A stretch of 64,000 bases of DNA from Alphaproteobacteria bacterium (GTDB lineage Bacteria > Pseudomonadota > Alphaproteobacteria > Rhizobiales > Methyloligellaceae), in assembly GCA_016869535.1 (NCBI GenBank), contig VGDX01000006.1, positions 1-64,000 on the forward strand, given 5' to 3'. Both the position numbers and the translations under genes were made by a program. The notes beneath the pieces were generated by a model that ran no database searches, had not been told where the DNA came from, and was given only the letters and a program-made list of their open reading frames with translations. This document shows positions 41,530 through 49,791 of this stretch, in pieces (position 1 is the first letter of the stretch; each line of letters starts with the position of its first letter).

Positions 41530-42681
41530 TTATTGCTCGAGCGTGAGCCGCAAGATCTGGTCGTTCGATTCATCCAGCGCATAGACCGCGCCGTCGGGCC
41601 CTTGGCGCACGTCGCGGATGCGCGCCTCCATGGGGATACGCTCCTCGCCCACGACCTTCTCGCCGTCGAGTGTCAGCCGCACGATCCCCTGCGATGACAG
41701 GCCGCCGATCAGAAGATTGCCCTTCCAGGCGGGAATGGCGTCGCCGGTGTAGAAGGTCATGCCGGACGGCGAAATGACCGGCGTCCAGTGATGGATGGCG
41801 TCGGCGAATTCCGGGCGCGTCGGCGGATTGGGGATGTTGGTGCCGCTATAATGCCTGCCCCAGCTCACTTCCGGCCAGCCGTAATTGGCGCCGGCGGCGG
41901 GCACGTTCAACTCATCGCCGCCGAGCGGGCCGTACTCGTTCTCCCATAATTTGCCGGTCTCGGGATGAATGGCCGCGCCTTGCGCGTTGCGATGCCCTAA
42001 CGACCAGATCTCCGGCAGCGCGTCCTTCTGGCTGACGAAGGGATTGTCCTCGGGCACCGAGCCGTCGGGATTGATGCGCACGATCTTGCCGATGTGACTG
42101 CCGAGGTCCTGGGCCGGGTCGAACTTGAAACGGTCACCCAGCGTCACGAACAATTTGCCGTCGGGGGTGAAGGCGAGCCGCGAACCGAAATGGAGATCGC
42201 CGCTGACCTTCGGCAACTGCCGGAAGATGACCTGCACGTCTTCGAGGGATGTTTCGCCGAGACGGGCGCGGGCGACCGCCGTTCCCCTGCCGCCTTCGCC
42301 GGCTTCCGAATAGGAAAAATAGATCAGTTGGTTCTCGTCGAATTTCGGATCGAGCACCACGTCAAGCAGTCCGCCCTGGCCGCCTGAAGCGATTTTCGGC
42401 AAACCGGTGATCGCTTTCGACTTCTTGCCGTTCTTGTCCACGAAGCGGAGTTGCCCCCGCTTCTCGGTGACGAGCATCCGTCCGTCGGGAAGGAACGCAA
42501 GCCCCCAGGGGTTGGCGATGCCCTCGGCCACGGTCTCCACCTTGATCTCGCCCGCTTCGGTTTTGATCGTGCGGTCCTCGGCAAGCGCCGACCCAGGCAT
42601 GAGCATCGCCAGGAACGTCAGAAGGACTGCATATGTTCGCGGTGAGGAGAGGACAAATACGGGCATGCTGCGTCTGCTCAT
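41530..42681 (-). CDS. PQQ-dependent sugar dehydrogenase family protein
   Basis: This exported 383-residue beta-propeller protein has a signal peptide (YAVLLTFLAMLMPGSALAED, cleavage near 30). GIANPWGLAFLPDGRMLVTEK, GGQGGLLDVVLDP, SLGHRNAQGAA, ENEYGPLGGDELN and GANYGWPEVSWG are the blocks of soluble aldose sugar dehydrogenases. It would oxidise a sugar in the periplasm with PQQ. PQQ synthesis genes are not in the window. GAGGAG lies 6 bases before the ATG at 42681. Confidence 0.88.
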   Translation of the reverse strand: MSRRSMPVFVLSSPRTYAVLLTFLAMLMPGSALAEDRTIKTEAGEIKVETVAEGIANPWGLAFLPDGRMLVTEKRGQLRFVDKNGKKSKAITGLPKIASGGQGGLLDVVLDPKFDENQLIYFSYSEAGEGGRGTAVARARLGETSLEDVQVIFRQLPKVSGDLHFGSRLAFTPDGKLFVTLGDRFKFDPAQDLGSHIGKIVRINPDGSVPEDNPFVSQKDALPEIWSLGHRNAQGAAIHPETGKLWENEYGPLGGDELNVPAAGANYGWPEVSWGRHYSGTNIPNPPTRPEFADAIHHWTPVISPSGMTFYTGDAIPAWKGNLLIGGLSSQGIVRLTLDGEKVVGEERIPMEARIRDVRQGPDGAVYALDESNDQILRLTLEQ

Positions 42682-42764
42682 GAATCTCCTCGCGACTGTA
42701 ACGGCACGATGACAACGCCGGCCGGGGCCGACAGGTTCGGCCATATCGCTGCTTCAGGCAAGTG

Positions 42765-43772
42765 TCAGAGGCGGCCGGCCTTCACGCGCAGGCCTGGCGC
42801 GGGCCGCTCCAGCACCACTTCGCGGCGGAAGCCGTAGAGCTTGGCGGGGCGGCCGCCGGTTTCGGTGGAGACATTGCCGGTCGGCTCCACCAGTCCGCCT
42901 TTCTCCACCAGCCGGCGGAAGTTCTGCTTGTGCAGCAGCGTGCCGGAGATGGCTTCGACCGTCTTCTGCAGATCGTAGAGGGTGAACTCGGAGGGCAGCA
43001 GCTCGAACACCACCGGACGGTATTTCAGCTTGCCGCGCAAGCGGCCCATGGCCGTCGCCAGAATGCGGCGATGGTCGAAAGCGAGCGGCCGGCCAAGTTC
43101 GGGAAGGCTCGTCCACTGTTTGACGGCAGGGCGTTCGTCGCGGCGCGCTTCCTCGACCAGCCCAGCCTCATAGAGCAGCTCGTAGCGCTCGAGCACCTTC
43201 TCTTCGTCCCAGCTTCCGCCAAGTCCAAAACCGATCCGCAGGCGCTCGATGCGGCGCAAGGCTCTCACCGGCTCGCCGGGCGCGGGCGCGCGATCGGCCC
43301 ATTGCTTGAGGCGCGGCTCGATCTCGTCGGTGAGGATCGCGGGCTTGCCGTGCCGCCAATCTTCCCACGGGAAATAGTCGTACCAGGGAGACCAGTGCGA
43401 GCCCGTAAGGTCTTCGGCGCTGCCGCGTGTCAGAGCGAGATAGCCGACCGACAGCATATGCGCACCGTCCGGCTCCTCGTGCCGTCCACGGTCTCCGAAA
43501 GTATAGAGCTGCTCGACATAACCGAGATCGAGCCCGGTCTGCCGCTTGACCCATTCGCGCAAACCGATCTCCAGCGTGCGGTGCGCGCGCGGCGCGAACG
43601 GTCCGAAGGGCAGCGCATCCCAGGTCCCGGCCCCTGCCGCGCCGGAACGTGTCACTAGAATGTAGGGTTGCTGGTCGCGCACCATGACGATGGCGGCGTT
43701 GAGCCCAAGCTCGATTTGCGGATTCCCGCGCGACTGATCTTCGGCAGCGTTTTGGCGCCGAGCTTCAGCCAT
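42765..43772 (-). CDS. nadQ: NAD regulator NadQ (Nudix-like sensor plus winged helix)
   Basis: This 335-residue protein matches the COG4111/NadQ family. The N-terminal half is Nudix-like (AAIVMVRDQQPYILVTRSG, LREWVKRQTGLDLGYVEQLYTFGDRGRH), but the Nudix box lacks the paired glutamates (KRQTG where EExG is usual), which fits a ligand sensor. The C-terminal half carries a winged-helix-like region (FTLYDLQKTVEAISG, LLHKQNFRRLVEKGGLV). NadQ represses NAD synthesis genes in alphaproteobacteria. The nadABC operon with a palindromic operator is 8 kb away. It lies 6 bases after the phosphatase-like gene. Confidence 0.85.
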   Translation of the reverse strand: MAEARRQNAAEDQSRGNPQIELGLNAAIVMVRDQQPYILVTRSGAAGAGTWDALPFGPFAPRAHRTLEIGLREWVKRQTGLDLGYVEQLYTFGDRGRHEEPDGAHMLSVGYLALTRGSAEDLTGSHWSPWYDYFPWEDWRHGKPAILTDEIEPRLKQWADRAPAPGEPVRALRRIERLRIGFGLGGSWDEEKVLERYELLYEAGLVEEARRDERPAVKQWTSLPELGRPLAFDHRRILATAMGRLRGKLKYRPVVFELLPSEFTLYDLQKTVEAISGTLLHKQNFRRLVEKGGLVEPTGNVSTETGGRPAKLYGFRREVVLERPAPGLRVKAGRL

Positions 43773-43778
43773 GACGGT

Positions 43779-44354
43779 CTAGGCGGCGAGCTTGGCCGGC
43801 AGGGCGAACACGTCGGCTTCCTCGGCGAGCCGGCCGCGGCCGATACGCTCGACAGCCGCGTTCATGCGCCCCTGCCGCTGCAGCGTCTCGTCGGCGAGCG
43901 CCACGAGCAGCCGGTTGGGATAGGCGGTGGGCGACGCGCGGCGGAGCGCCCGCGCCAGCGCATGCTCGTCGGCGCCGGGGTTCAGCGCGCAAAGCGAGAT
44001 GAAGGCCGCGGCAGTCGAGCGGCTGATGCCGGCCCAGCAATGGATCAGGAGCGGCGCCTTGCGGTCCCAGGCGAGCGTGAAGCTGATGAGATCGGCGACA
44101 TGCTGCTCGCAGGGATGCAGGAGGCCCGGCATCGGCTCGCAGATGTCGTTCATGGAGAGCTTGAGATGAAGGTCGGGCTGGACGCTCGGCGGCGTCGAGA
44201 TCGGGGTTTCCCCGTTGATCAGCGTCACGAGGTGGCTGATGCGCGCGTCGGCGGCGGTGATCTCAACTTGGCTTAGAGGAGCGACGTAAATCGTCCCCGG
44301 CGACAGCGCGCGCGGTACTCTTACGGCCTCTTCCGGCAGGATCAGCGTGTCCAT
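43779..44354 (-). CDS. Tyrosine-phosphatase-like protein (HCx5R)
   Basis: This 191-residue protein has the protein-tyrosine-phosphatase signature HCWAGISRSTAA with the catalytic Cys and Arg, and a preceding acid-containing loop. The family includes dual-specificity phosphatases acting on phosphoproteins or small phosphates. It is upstream of nadQ in the same transcript, which may be incidental. The ATG at 44354 with AAGGGC upstream is chosen. Confidence 0.82.
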   Translation of the reverse strand: MDTLILPEEAVRVPRALSPGTIYVAPLSQVEITAADARISHLVTLINGETPISTPPSVQPDLHLKLSMNDICEPMPGLLHPCEQHVADLISFTLAWDRKAPLLIHCWAGISRSTAAAFISLCALNPGADEHALARALRRASPTAYPNRLLVALADETLQRQGRMNAAVERIGRGRLAEEADVFALPAKLAA

Positions 44355-44394
44355 GTGCTTGCCCTTACGCAATCACTATCTGGGCACTGGGGCC

Positions 44395-45024
44395 TCATCT
44401 GGCAAGCTCCCCGAAACGTCTTAAGAATTTGCCCTCAACCTCTGCCGCAGGAAGGGGGCTTAAGTGCGACAGTCTGTTGACAAGAGCGGGGCTGAGGCCC
44501 TTGGGCTGGCCGAAAAAGCGCCGCGCCTCCGCCCGCGAAAAGCCGGCAAGGCCCGTGGCCTCGTAATAGGCCGCGATCTTGTCGGCACGCTTGATGAGCT
44601 TGGCCGCCTCCGGCGTAAGCTCGGCCGGCAGGCCGAAACGGATATGAATGGCAGCGAGCAGCTTCGTCTCGAATTCACGATAGTCGAAGGCGAGCGCCGC
44701 CTTGAACGGGCTGATCAGGTCGCCGATGACATATTCCGGCGCGTCGTGGATGAGGGCCGCCAGCCGCCCCTTGTGGTCGAGCGCGGGCTCCAGGTCGCCG
44801 ACGATCGCCTCCACGAGCAGGCTGTGTTCGGCCACAGAAAAGGCATGCTCGCCGTCGGTCTGCCCGTTCCAGCGGGCGACGCGGGCAAGCCCGTGGGCGA
44901 TGTCGGCGATCTCGATGTCGAGCGGCGAGGGATCGAGCAGATCGAGACGGCGCCCGCTCAACATGCGTTGCCAGGCGCGCGGCGGCGCCTCTTCTGTGGT
45001 CTTATTCGCCGGTCGCTTGTTCAC
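44395..45024 (-). CDS. HD-domain phosphohydrolase (YfbR-like)
   Basis: This HD-superfamily protein has about 209 residues from the GTG at 45024. Metal-binding residues lie in GEHAFSVAEHSLLV (His) and AALIHDAPEYVIGDLISPFK (HD pair). The pattern resembles YfbR-type 5'-deoxynucleotidases, which hydrolyse dNMPs, and COG1896. The start is uncertain: the frame remains open to 45144, and a TTG a few codons upstream is possible. It runs in the same direction as the phosphatase gene, 40 bases upstream of it. Confidence 0.75.
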   Translation of the reverse strand: MNKRPANKTTEEAPPRAWQRMLSGRRLDLLDPSPLDIEIADIAHGLARVARWNGQTDGEHAFSVAEHSLLVEAIVGDLEPALDHKGRLAALIHDAPEYVIGDLISPFKAALAFDYREFETKLLAAIHIRFGLPAELTPEAAKLIKRADKIAAYYEATGLAGFSRAEARRFFGQPKGLSPALVNRLSHLSPLPAAEVEGKFLRRFGELAR

Positions 45025-45137
45025 GGATAGATAGGTTGCCAAGCATGGTTTGAAAACGTAAACGGGAAGCGCTCGGAACGTCTTTCTTAGCCGATTCTGC
45101 GCGCGTATTGGCCTATTCAGTCTCGTGGGAGATGCAC

Positions 45138-45377
45138 ATGGCAAAATTGCCCAGATATTCCCTCGCTTACAATGCCAAGTCTAAGAAATGGGAACTGAGG
45201 AGCGAGCCCTCAGGCAAAGTGGTCAAGACCTTCAAGGAGAAGGCCAGGGCCACCAAAGGCGGAGTCCTGTCGCGAGCCATCGGCGGCAGAGGGTCAGTGC
45301 GCATCAAGAAGCGAAACGGCAGAATCCAGGAAGAGCGCACGTTTCCGCGCAGCGCCGATCCACGCGGCCGGGGTTAG
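45138..45377 (+). CDS. DUF2188-family small protein
   Basis: This 79-residue basic protein has the DUF2188 pattern: a W-containing first strand (KSKKWELRSEPSGKVVKTFKEK), a short helix, and a final strand with Gly-Arg-Ile and EERTF. These small proteins may bind nucleic acid, but no role is proven. The ATG at 45138 has GGGAG upstream. It converges on tag with a 4-base overlap. Confidence 0.72.
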   Translation: MAKLPRYSLAYNAKSKKWELRSEPSGKVVKTFKEKARATKGGVLSRAIGGRGSVRIKKRNGRIQEERTFPRSADPRGRG

Positions 45378-45961
45378 CGGCCCAATTTCTCGCAAGCCGC
45401 ATGTCGCGGGCAGGCGATCAGATGGTCGTTGACCATGCCGGTCGCCTGCATGAAAGCATAGACGATCGTCGGCCCGCAGAATTTGAAGCCGCGCGATTTC
45501 AACTCCTTTGAGATCGCCCGCGACAGCGCGGTCTCGGCGGGAATTTGCTTGATCGTCTTGTAGCGGTTGACGATCGGCTTGCCGCCGGTGAAGTCCCAGA
45601 GGAACGCGGCGAAGCCGTCGCCCGTCTCCTCCATGTCGAGAAAGGCGCGGGCCGAGAGGATCGCGCCTTCGATCTTCAGGCGATTGCGCACGATGCCTGC
45701 GTCGCCCATCAGGCGTTCGACTTTCTTCGGCGTGTAGCGGGCGATCTTTTCCGGGTCGAACGCGTCGAAAGCGCGGCGGAAAGCGTCGCGCTTGCGCAAG
45801 ATAGTGATCCAGGAGAGCCCCGCCTGGAAACCGTCGAGCACCAGCTTCTCGTAAAGCGCGTGGCCGTCCCGTTCCGGCACGCCCCATTCTTCGTCGTGAT
45901 AAGCGATGTAAAGCGGATCGGTGCCGGGCCAGGGACAGCGTTTCGCGGCGATCTGGCTCAT
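45374..45961 (-). CDS. tag: DNA-3-methyladenine glycosylase I
   Basis: Tag removes 3-methyladenine from alkylated DNA. The 195 residues contain RCPWPGTDPLYIAYHDEEWGVPERDG (in parts), the catalytic-site region LDGFQAGLSWITILRKR, and the zinc-binding Cys/His residues (RCPW, CGPTIVYAFMQATGMVNDHLIACPRH). Length is canonical. Its ATG overlaps the ygfZ stop (ATGA). Confidence 0.93.
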   Translation of the reverse strand: MSQIAAKRCPWPGTDPLYIAYHDEEWGVPERDGHALYEKLVLDGFQAGLSWITILRKRDAFRRAFDAFDPEKIARYTPKKVERLMGDAGIVRNRLKIEGAILSARAFLDMEETGDGFAAFLWDFTGGKPIVNRYKTIKQIPAETALSRAISKELKSRGFKFCGPTIVYAFMQATGMVNDHLIACPRHAACEKLGR

Positions 45962-46863
45962 GCAGAAATCGTCTCCGGCATCTCGAAGCGGACAAAGGCC
46001 GGACGGCGCAGTGTGAGCTTGACGTCTCCCGCCGTCAGAACGGCACCGCGCGCCAGAGCCTCGCCGGCACGGTCGAGCCGGATCAGCGCCAGTCCCGTCT
46101 TGCCGTGCACCGAGCCGAGCGTGCCGATGGCCACGCCGGCCGCCTCGACGCTTGTGCCCGGCGGGGGCAGGGGGTTTGAACTCTCGACAGGCAGGATGCG
46201 CTTCCGCGCCGTGCCTCTATGCTCCATGCGCGACACCACCTCCTGGCCGATGAAGCAGCCTTTGGTGAAATCGACACCGTGCAACTGGTCGAACAAAGCC
46301 TCATGGGGAAAGGCATCGCCGAAGGCGTAGTCGCGCCCGCCTTCCGGCACGCCGAGGCGGATACGGCGCGCGTGATAATCCTGTTCCTCAGCCCCCGCGC
46401 AGCCAAGCATCGCCAGCTCGGCGTCGGCGGGCAGAAAGAGGCGGTAACCAAGTTCAGTCAGGCGCGGGTCGGCATAGACGATGGCGCCTTCCGGCTCATG
46501 CGGGTGCTCGCCCCATGTGGCCGCCACTTGCCAGCCCGTCTCATCGACGATCTCGACCGCGGCCCTTAAACGATAGAAGCCGAGCCGCTGCTTAAGCTCG
46601 CCGGCCATATCCTTGGCGATATCGATCAGAAAGCCGTTACCTGCGGCGGCGACAAAAAAATCGAAAAGAATCTTTCCTTGCGGATTGAGCAGGCCGGCAT
46701 GCGCCGCGCCGCCGTCGGCAAGCGCGTTGATATCGCTCGTGATCAGCCCTTGCAGGAATTTGCGCGCGTCTTCGCCCTTGACGCGCAGCACGGCGCGATC
46801 AACCAACAAAACTGCATGGCATTGGCCCATGTCCCGCCCTTCTGCTACCAAGGCGTCCGACAT
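45958..46863 (-). CDS. ygfZ: YgfZ-like folate-binding protein
   Basis: This 301-residue GcvT-related protein has the YgfZ signature KGCFIGQEVVSRMEHRG with the conserved Cys. YgfZ helps assemble or repair certain iron-sulfur enzymes in a folate-dependent way. It is cotranscribed with tag, which follows with an ATGA overlap, and divergent from the dihydroorotase. An internal ATG at 46830 is an alternative start. Confidence 0.88.
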   Translation of the reverse strand: MSDALVAEGRDMGQCHAVLLVDRAVLRVKGEDARKFLQGLITSDINALADGGAAHAGLLNPQGKILFDFFVAAAGNGFLIDIAKDMAGELKQRLGFYRLRAAVEIVDETGWQVAATWGEHPHEPEGAIVYADPRLTELGYRLFLPADAELAMLGCAGAEEQDYHARRIRLGVPEGGRDYAFGDAFPHEALFDQLHGVDFTKGCFIGQEVVSRMEHRGTARKRILPVESSNPLPPPGTSVEAAGVAIGTLGSVHGKTGLALIRLDRAGEALARGAVLTAGDVKLTLRRPAFVRFEMPETISA

Positions 46864-46903
46864 TTATGGGAGCGGGCCTCAGCCCGCAAGGGAAGCGAGC
46901 CAA

Positions 46904-48235
46904 GTGGCCGAAACCTACGACCTCCTGTTCCAGGGCGCCACCATCGTCAATCAGGACGGCGCCGGCCTGGCCGATATCGGCGTTAAGGACGGCCGCATCG
47001 CCGCCATCGGCCCGCTCGGCAAGGCCAAGGCCGCCGAGACGATGGATGTCACCGGCCTGCATATCCTGCCGGGCGTGATCGACACCCAGGTGCATTTCCG
47101 CGAGCCGGGGCTCGAGCACAAGGAAGATTTGCAGACTGGCAGCGCTTCGGCGGTGCTTGGCGGCGTCACCGCCGTGTTCGAGATGCCGAACACCAAGCCC
47201 GCCACCACGAGCGCGGCGGCGCTTGCCGACAAGGTCTCCCGCGCCACCGGCCGCATGTACTGCGATTTTGCCTTCTTTGTCGGGGCTACGGCCGACAATT
47301 CCGGCGCGCTCGCCGAACTCGAACGCCTGCCCGGCGCCGCCGGCGTCAAATTGTTCATGGGCTCATCGACCGGCGATCTTCTGGTCGATGACGAGGCGAC
47401 CTTGGCGCGCATCCTTGCCGCCATCTCTCGCCGCGCCGCCTTCCATGCCGAGGACGAAGCGCGGCTGAAAGAGCGCCTCTTCCATCAACGCGAGGGTGAC
47501 CCGTCGAGCCATAGCGAATGGCGCGACCCGCAGGCCGCGCTGCAAGCGACTGAGCTTCTGTTGCGGCTCGCGCGTGAAGCAGGCAAGCGCGTGCACGTGC
47601 TGCATGTCTCGACGGCAGAGGAGATGGCGCTGCTCGCCCGCCACAAGGACATCGCTTCGGTCGAGGTCACGCCGCAGCATTTGACGCTTGCCGCGCCCGA
47701 AGCCTATGCGGCCCTCGGCACGCGCGCGCAGATGAACCCGCCGATCCGCGACCGCGTCCATCAGGAAAAATTGTGGTGGGGTCTGAAGCAGGGCGTGGTA
47801 GATGTGCTTGGCTCTGATCACGCGCCGCACACGCTGGAAGAGAAGGCCAAAGCCTACCCGGCCACACCGTCGGGCATGCCCGGCGTGCAGACGCTCGTGC
47901 CGGTGATGCTCGACCACGTCAATGCCGGGCGGCTGAGCCTCGCCCGTTTCGTCGATCTGACCAGCGCCGGTCCGCAGCGCCTGTTCGGCATCGCCGGCAA
48001 GGGGCGTATCGCAGTGGGTTACGACGCCGATTTCACCATCGTCGACCTGAAGGCAAAGCGCGTCATCGAGGATACCTGGATCGGCTCGAAATGCGGCTGG
48101 ACGCCGTTCGCCGGGCGAAAAGTGACAGGCTGGCCGGTCGGTGCGATCGTGCGCGGCCGCCGCGCCATGTGGGAGGGCGCGCTCGGCGAGCCCGGCGGCG
48201 CGCCCGTCCGTTTTGGCGAGGCGCTAGCGAAATAG
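46904..48235 (+). CDS. pyrC: Dihydroorotase
   Basis: This class I dihydroorotase of the amidohydrolase superfamily has 443 residues and cyclises carbamoyl-aspartate in pyrimidine synthesis. Metal ligands are visible in DTQVHFREPGLEHKED (HxH motif), HVLHVSTAEEM, and the late LGSDHAPHTLEEK. I start at the GTG at 46904 (GTGGCCGAAACC), as upstream codons overlap ygfZ. Relatives such as allantoinase or hydantoinase share the fold, so the pathway assignment is probable rather than certain. Confidence 0.85.
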   Translation: MAETYDLLFQGATIVNQDGAGLADIGVKDGRIAAIGPLGKAKAAETMDVTGLHILPGVIDTQVHFREPGLEHKEDLQTGSASAVLGGVTAVFEMPNTKPATTSAAALADKVSRATGRMYCDFAFFVGATADNSGALAELERLPGAAGVKLFMGSSTGDLLVDDEATLARILAAISRRAAFHAEDEARLKERLFHQREGDPSSHSEWRDPQAALQATELLLRLAREAGKRVHVLHVSTAEEMALLARHKDIASVEVTPQHLTLAAPEAYAALGTRAQMNPPIRDRVHQEKLWWGLKQGVVDVLGSDHAPHTLEEKAKAYPATPSGMPGVQTLVPVMLDHVNAGRLSLARFVDLTSAGPQRLFGIAGKGRIAVGYDADFTIVDLKAKRVIEDTWIGSKCGWTPFAGRKVTGWPVGAIVRGRRAMWEGALGEPGGAPVRFGEALAK

Positions 48236-48248
48236 CGCGCGTCGTCCT

Positions 48249-48527
48249 TTAGGGTTTATGGCAGACGACCGTCGTGGCCTTGCAGGAAGTGCGGATGCAA
48301 TTCGTCTTGATCGGTCCGATTCTCGAGCCGGTCTTGCTTCTCATCTCATCGGCGATATGCCGGTGCAGTCTGTGCACGGCTCTTTCGGTCGCTCTTTCCG
48401 TGTTACGCGCTTCCGCCGTGGCCCGGACCGAAAAGCAGGTCTCTTCTTCGGCGGAAGCCTGGCTTGAAATGGCTGTGAAAGAAGCGACCGTGCCCAGAAC
48501 CGCTAGCGTTGCAACAAATGCTCTCAT
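48249..48527 (-). CDS. Small exported cysteine-containing protein
   Basis: This 92-residue protein has a signal peptide (FVATLAVLGTVASFTAISSQASA, cleavage near 26) and four cysteines in the mature part, probably two disulfides. AGGAGG precedes the ATG closely. No family is recognised. The DsbA-like proteins in this genome would be suitable partners, which is speculation. Confidence 0.65.
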   Translation of the reverse strand: MRAFVATLAVLGTVASFTAISSQASAEEETCFSVRATAEARNTERATERAVHRLHRHIADEMRSKTGSRIGPIKTNCIRTSCKATTVVCHKP

Positions 48528-48666
48528 CAAGTCCTCCTGGTGAATGCTTAGGCCTGCAACGCCTTTGGCTGCGCGGCGGGTGACCTTTACCCGTGTATGG
48601 CAGACCTGGCAAGGCGACGCCCAGCGCCGGGGGCTTTTGTCGCTGATAAGGCTTGGAAGCCCGGCT

Positions 48667-48897
48667 TTATGCCGCCTCGCCGCCAAGAAAAGCCACCCGC
48701 GCGCGGGCCACGGCGATCTCGGCATCATAGAAGGCGAGCGCGATCGATTTGATCTGCTCCACGCGCTCGGCCGTGAGCCCCTGAAGGTTCAGAAGCGGGG
48801 AAGACGGCGTCGCCGCCAAAACGTCCTGCCGCCATTGCTCGAGGTTGCGCAGCCGCGCCACCAGGCTTTCGGCCGATTCTACGCTGTTACCTGTCAT
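48667..48897 (-). CDS. Hypothetical protein (76 aa), probably helical
   Basis: This 76-residue frame (SVESAESLVARLRNLEQWRQDVLAATPSS ... IKSIALAFYDAEIAVARARVAFLGG) is rich in Ala, Leu and Glu, with a heptad-like pattern. GGGGGA lies 8 bases upstream of the ATG. No known domain. Confidence 0.5.
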   Translation of the reverse strand: MTGNSVESAESLVARLRNLEQWRQDVLAATPSSPLLNLQGLTAERVEQIKSIALAFYDAEIAVARARVAFLGGEAA

Positions 48898-49215
48898 GGT
48901 TGATGTCCCCCAACGCTACCGATACCCAAACGCAAGTCCCCAGCCGTCATGACGCTAACCCTAAAGGCGCCGCTCAGGTTCCCGCGCCAGATGCGGCGCC
49001 TCCGCTGCTGACTTGATGAGTCAATAATCCTCAGGTCGAGGATACCAGAAGCCGGTTTCACCACTGTGACGGTTCAACCGGAGCTCTCGCGAACTTTTTG
49101 TTCGGCGGTTGACCCGGTCTGCAAATGTTCATCTTGAAATCGGCGCGATGACGGTTCAAATTAGGCGGAGCGGTGGGGCAGTGTAGAGGGACGCGTAAGG
49201 TCGGGGTACCTGACC
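48898..49215. other. 318-base gene-free stretch
   Basis: It lies between two divergent hypothetical genes and presumably contains both promoters. Two related sequences, GTGACGGTTCAACCGG (about 49066) and GATGACGGTTCAAATT (about 49147), share ACGGTTCAA, 80 bases apart. I see no RNA gene, clear operator or open frame of interest. Confidence 0.4.
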
Positions 49216-49674
49216 ATGAAGTCCCTATTGTTTCTGGCTCTCGTTGGCGCCGCCATCTATGCGGTTCTGCTTTACTCCAACCCGCTGCCTGATCCCAATC
49301 CCAGCATCGTCGCGGTTCAAGCCGAGGAGACGCCTCCTTCCGGCAGCCACGCCGGTTCGTGGGGGTCTGATATCGGGTCTCTGAAGCCGCAAATCGTCTC
49401 GGTCGAGACGCCTCCCGTGCGTTGGTACGACCGGAAGCCCAGCCAGCCGCTTCGCTATGTCGACGAGAATGAAGCCGCGGCATCGGCCGGGGCGCCCGCG
49501 GCGTCGAAGCCGAACACGGTCACTGCCAGCAAACCCGTGTTGCAAGCCAAGCCCGAGCTTTCGAGCCGGGTCGCGGTCAAAAAGGCCGCTGTCAGGCATC
49601 CGCGCTGGACCAGACGGGCCGAGAAGCGGGCGCGCAAGGCTTACGGTCACAGGGCCTTCCTGCTCGGCAGATAA
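49216..49674 (+). CDS. Membrane-anchored hypothetical protein
   Basis: This 152-residue protein has an N-terminal hydrophobic segment (SLLFLALVGAAIYAVLLY) and then a Pro/Ser/Ala/Lys-rich, probably disordered chain ending in a strongly basic tail (KKAAVRHPRWTRRAEKRARKAYGHR). It is likely an inner-membrane or periplasmic protein with a nucleic-acid- or wall-binding basic end. No family recognised. Confidence 0.6.
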   Translation: MKSLLFLALVGAAIYAVLLYSNPLPDPNPSIVAVQAEETPPSGSHAGSWGSDIGSLKPQIVSVETPPVRWYDRKPSQPLRYVDENEAAASAGAPAASKPNTVTASKPVLQAKPELSSRVAVKKAAVRHPRWTRRAEKRARKAYGHRAFLLGR

Positions 49675-49680
49675 CTAAAT

Positions 49681-49772
49681 CCTCATGCTGAGGAGCGGCC
49701 GTTAGGCCGCGTCTCGAAGCATGAAGCCGTCATCCTTCGAGACGCTCGCTTCGCTCGCTCCTCAGGATGAGG
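49681..49772. repeat. Pair of REP-like palindromic elements
   Basis: Two adjacent units carry the core CCTCATGCTGAGG / CGAAGCATGA (49681-49724) and CATCCTTCGAGACGC / GCTCCTCAGGATGAGG (49730-49772). The first contains the stem GCGGCC-GTTA-GGCCGC. The units are in opposite orientation and match the element at 41484-41527. Such repeats are widespread in Hyphomicrobiales chromosomes. Confidence 0.75.
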
Positions 49773-49791
49773 TTTTGACGGATCAAGGCGC

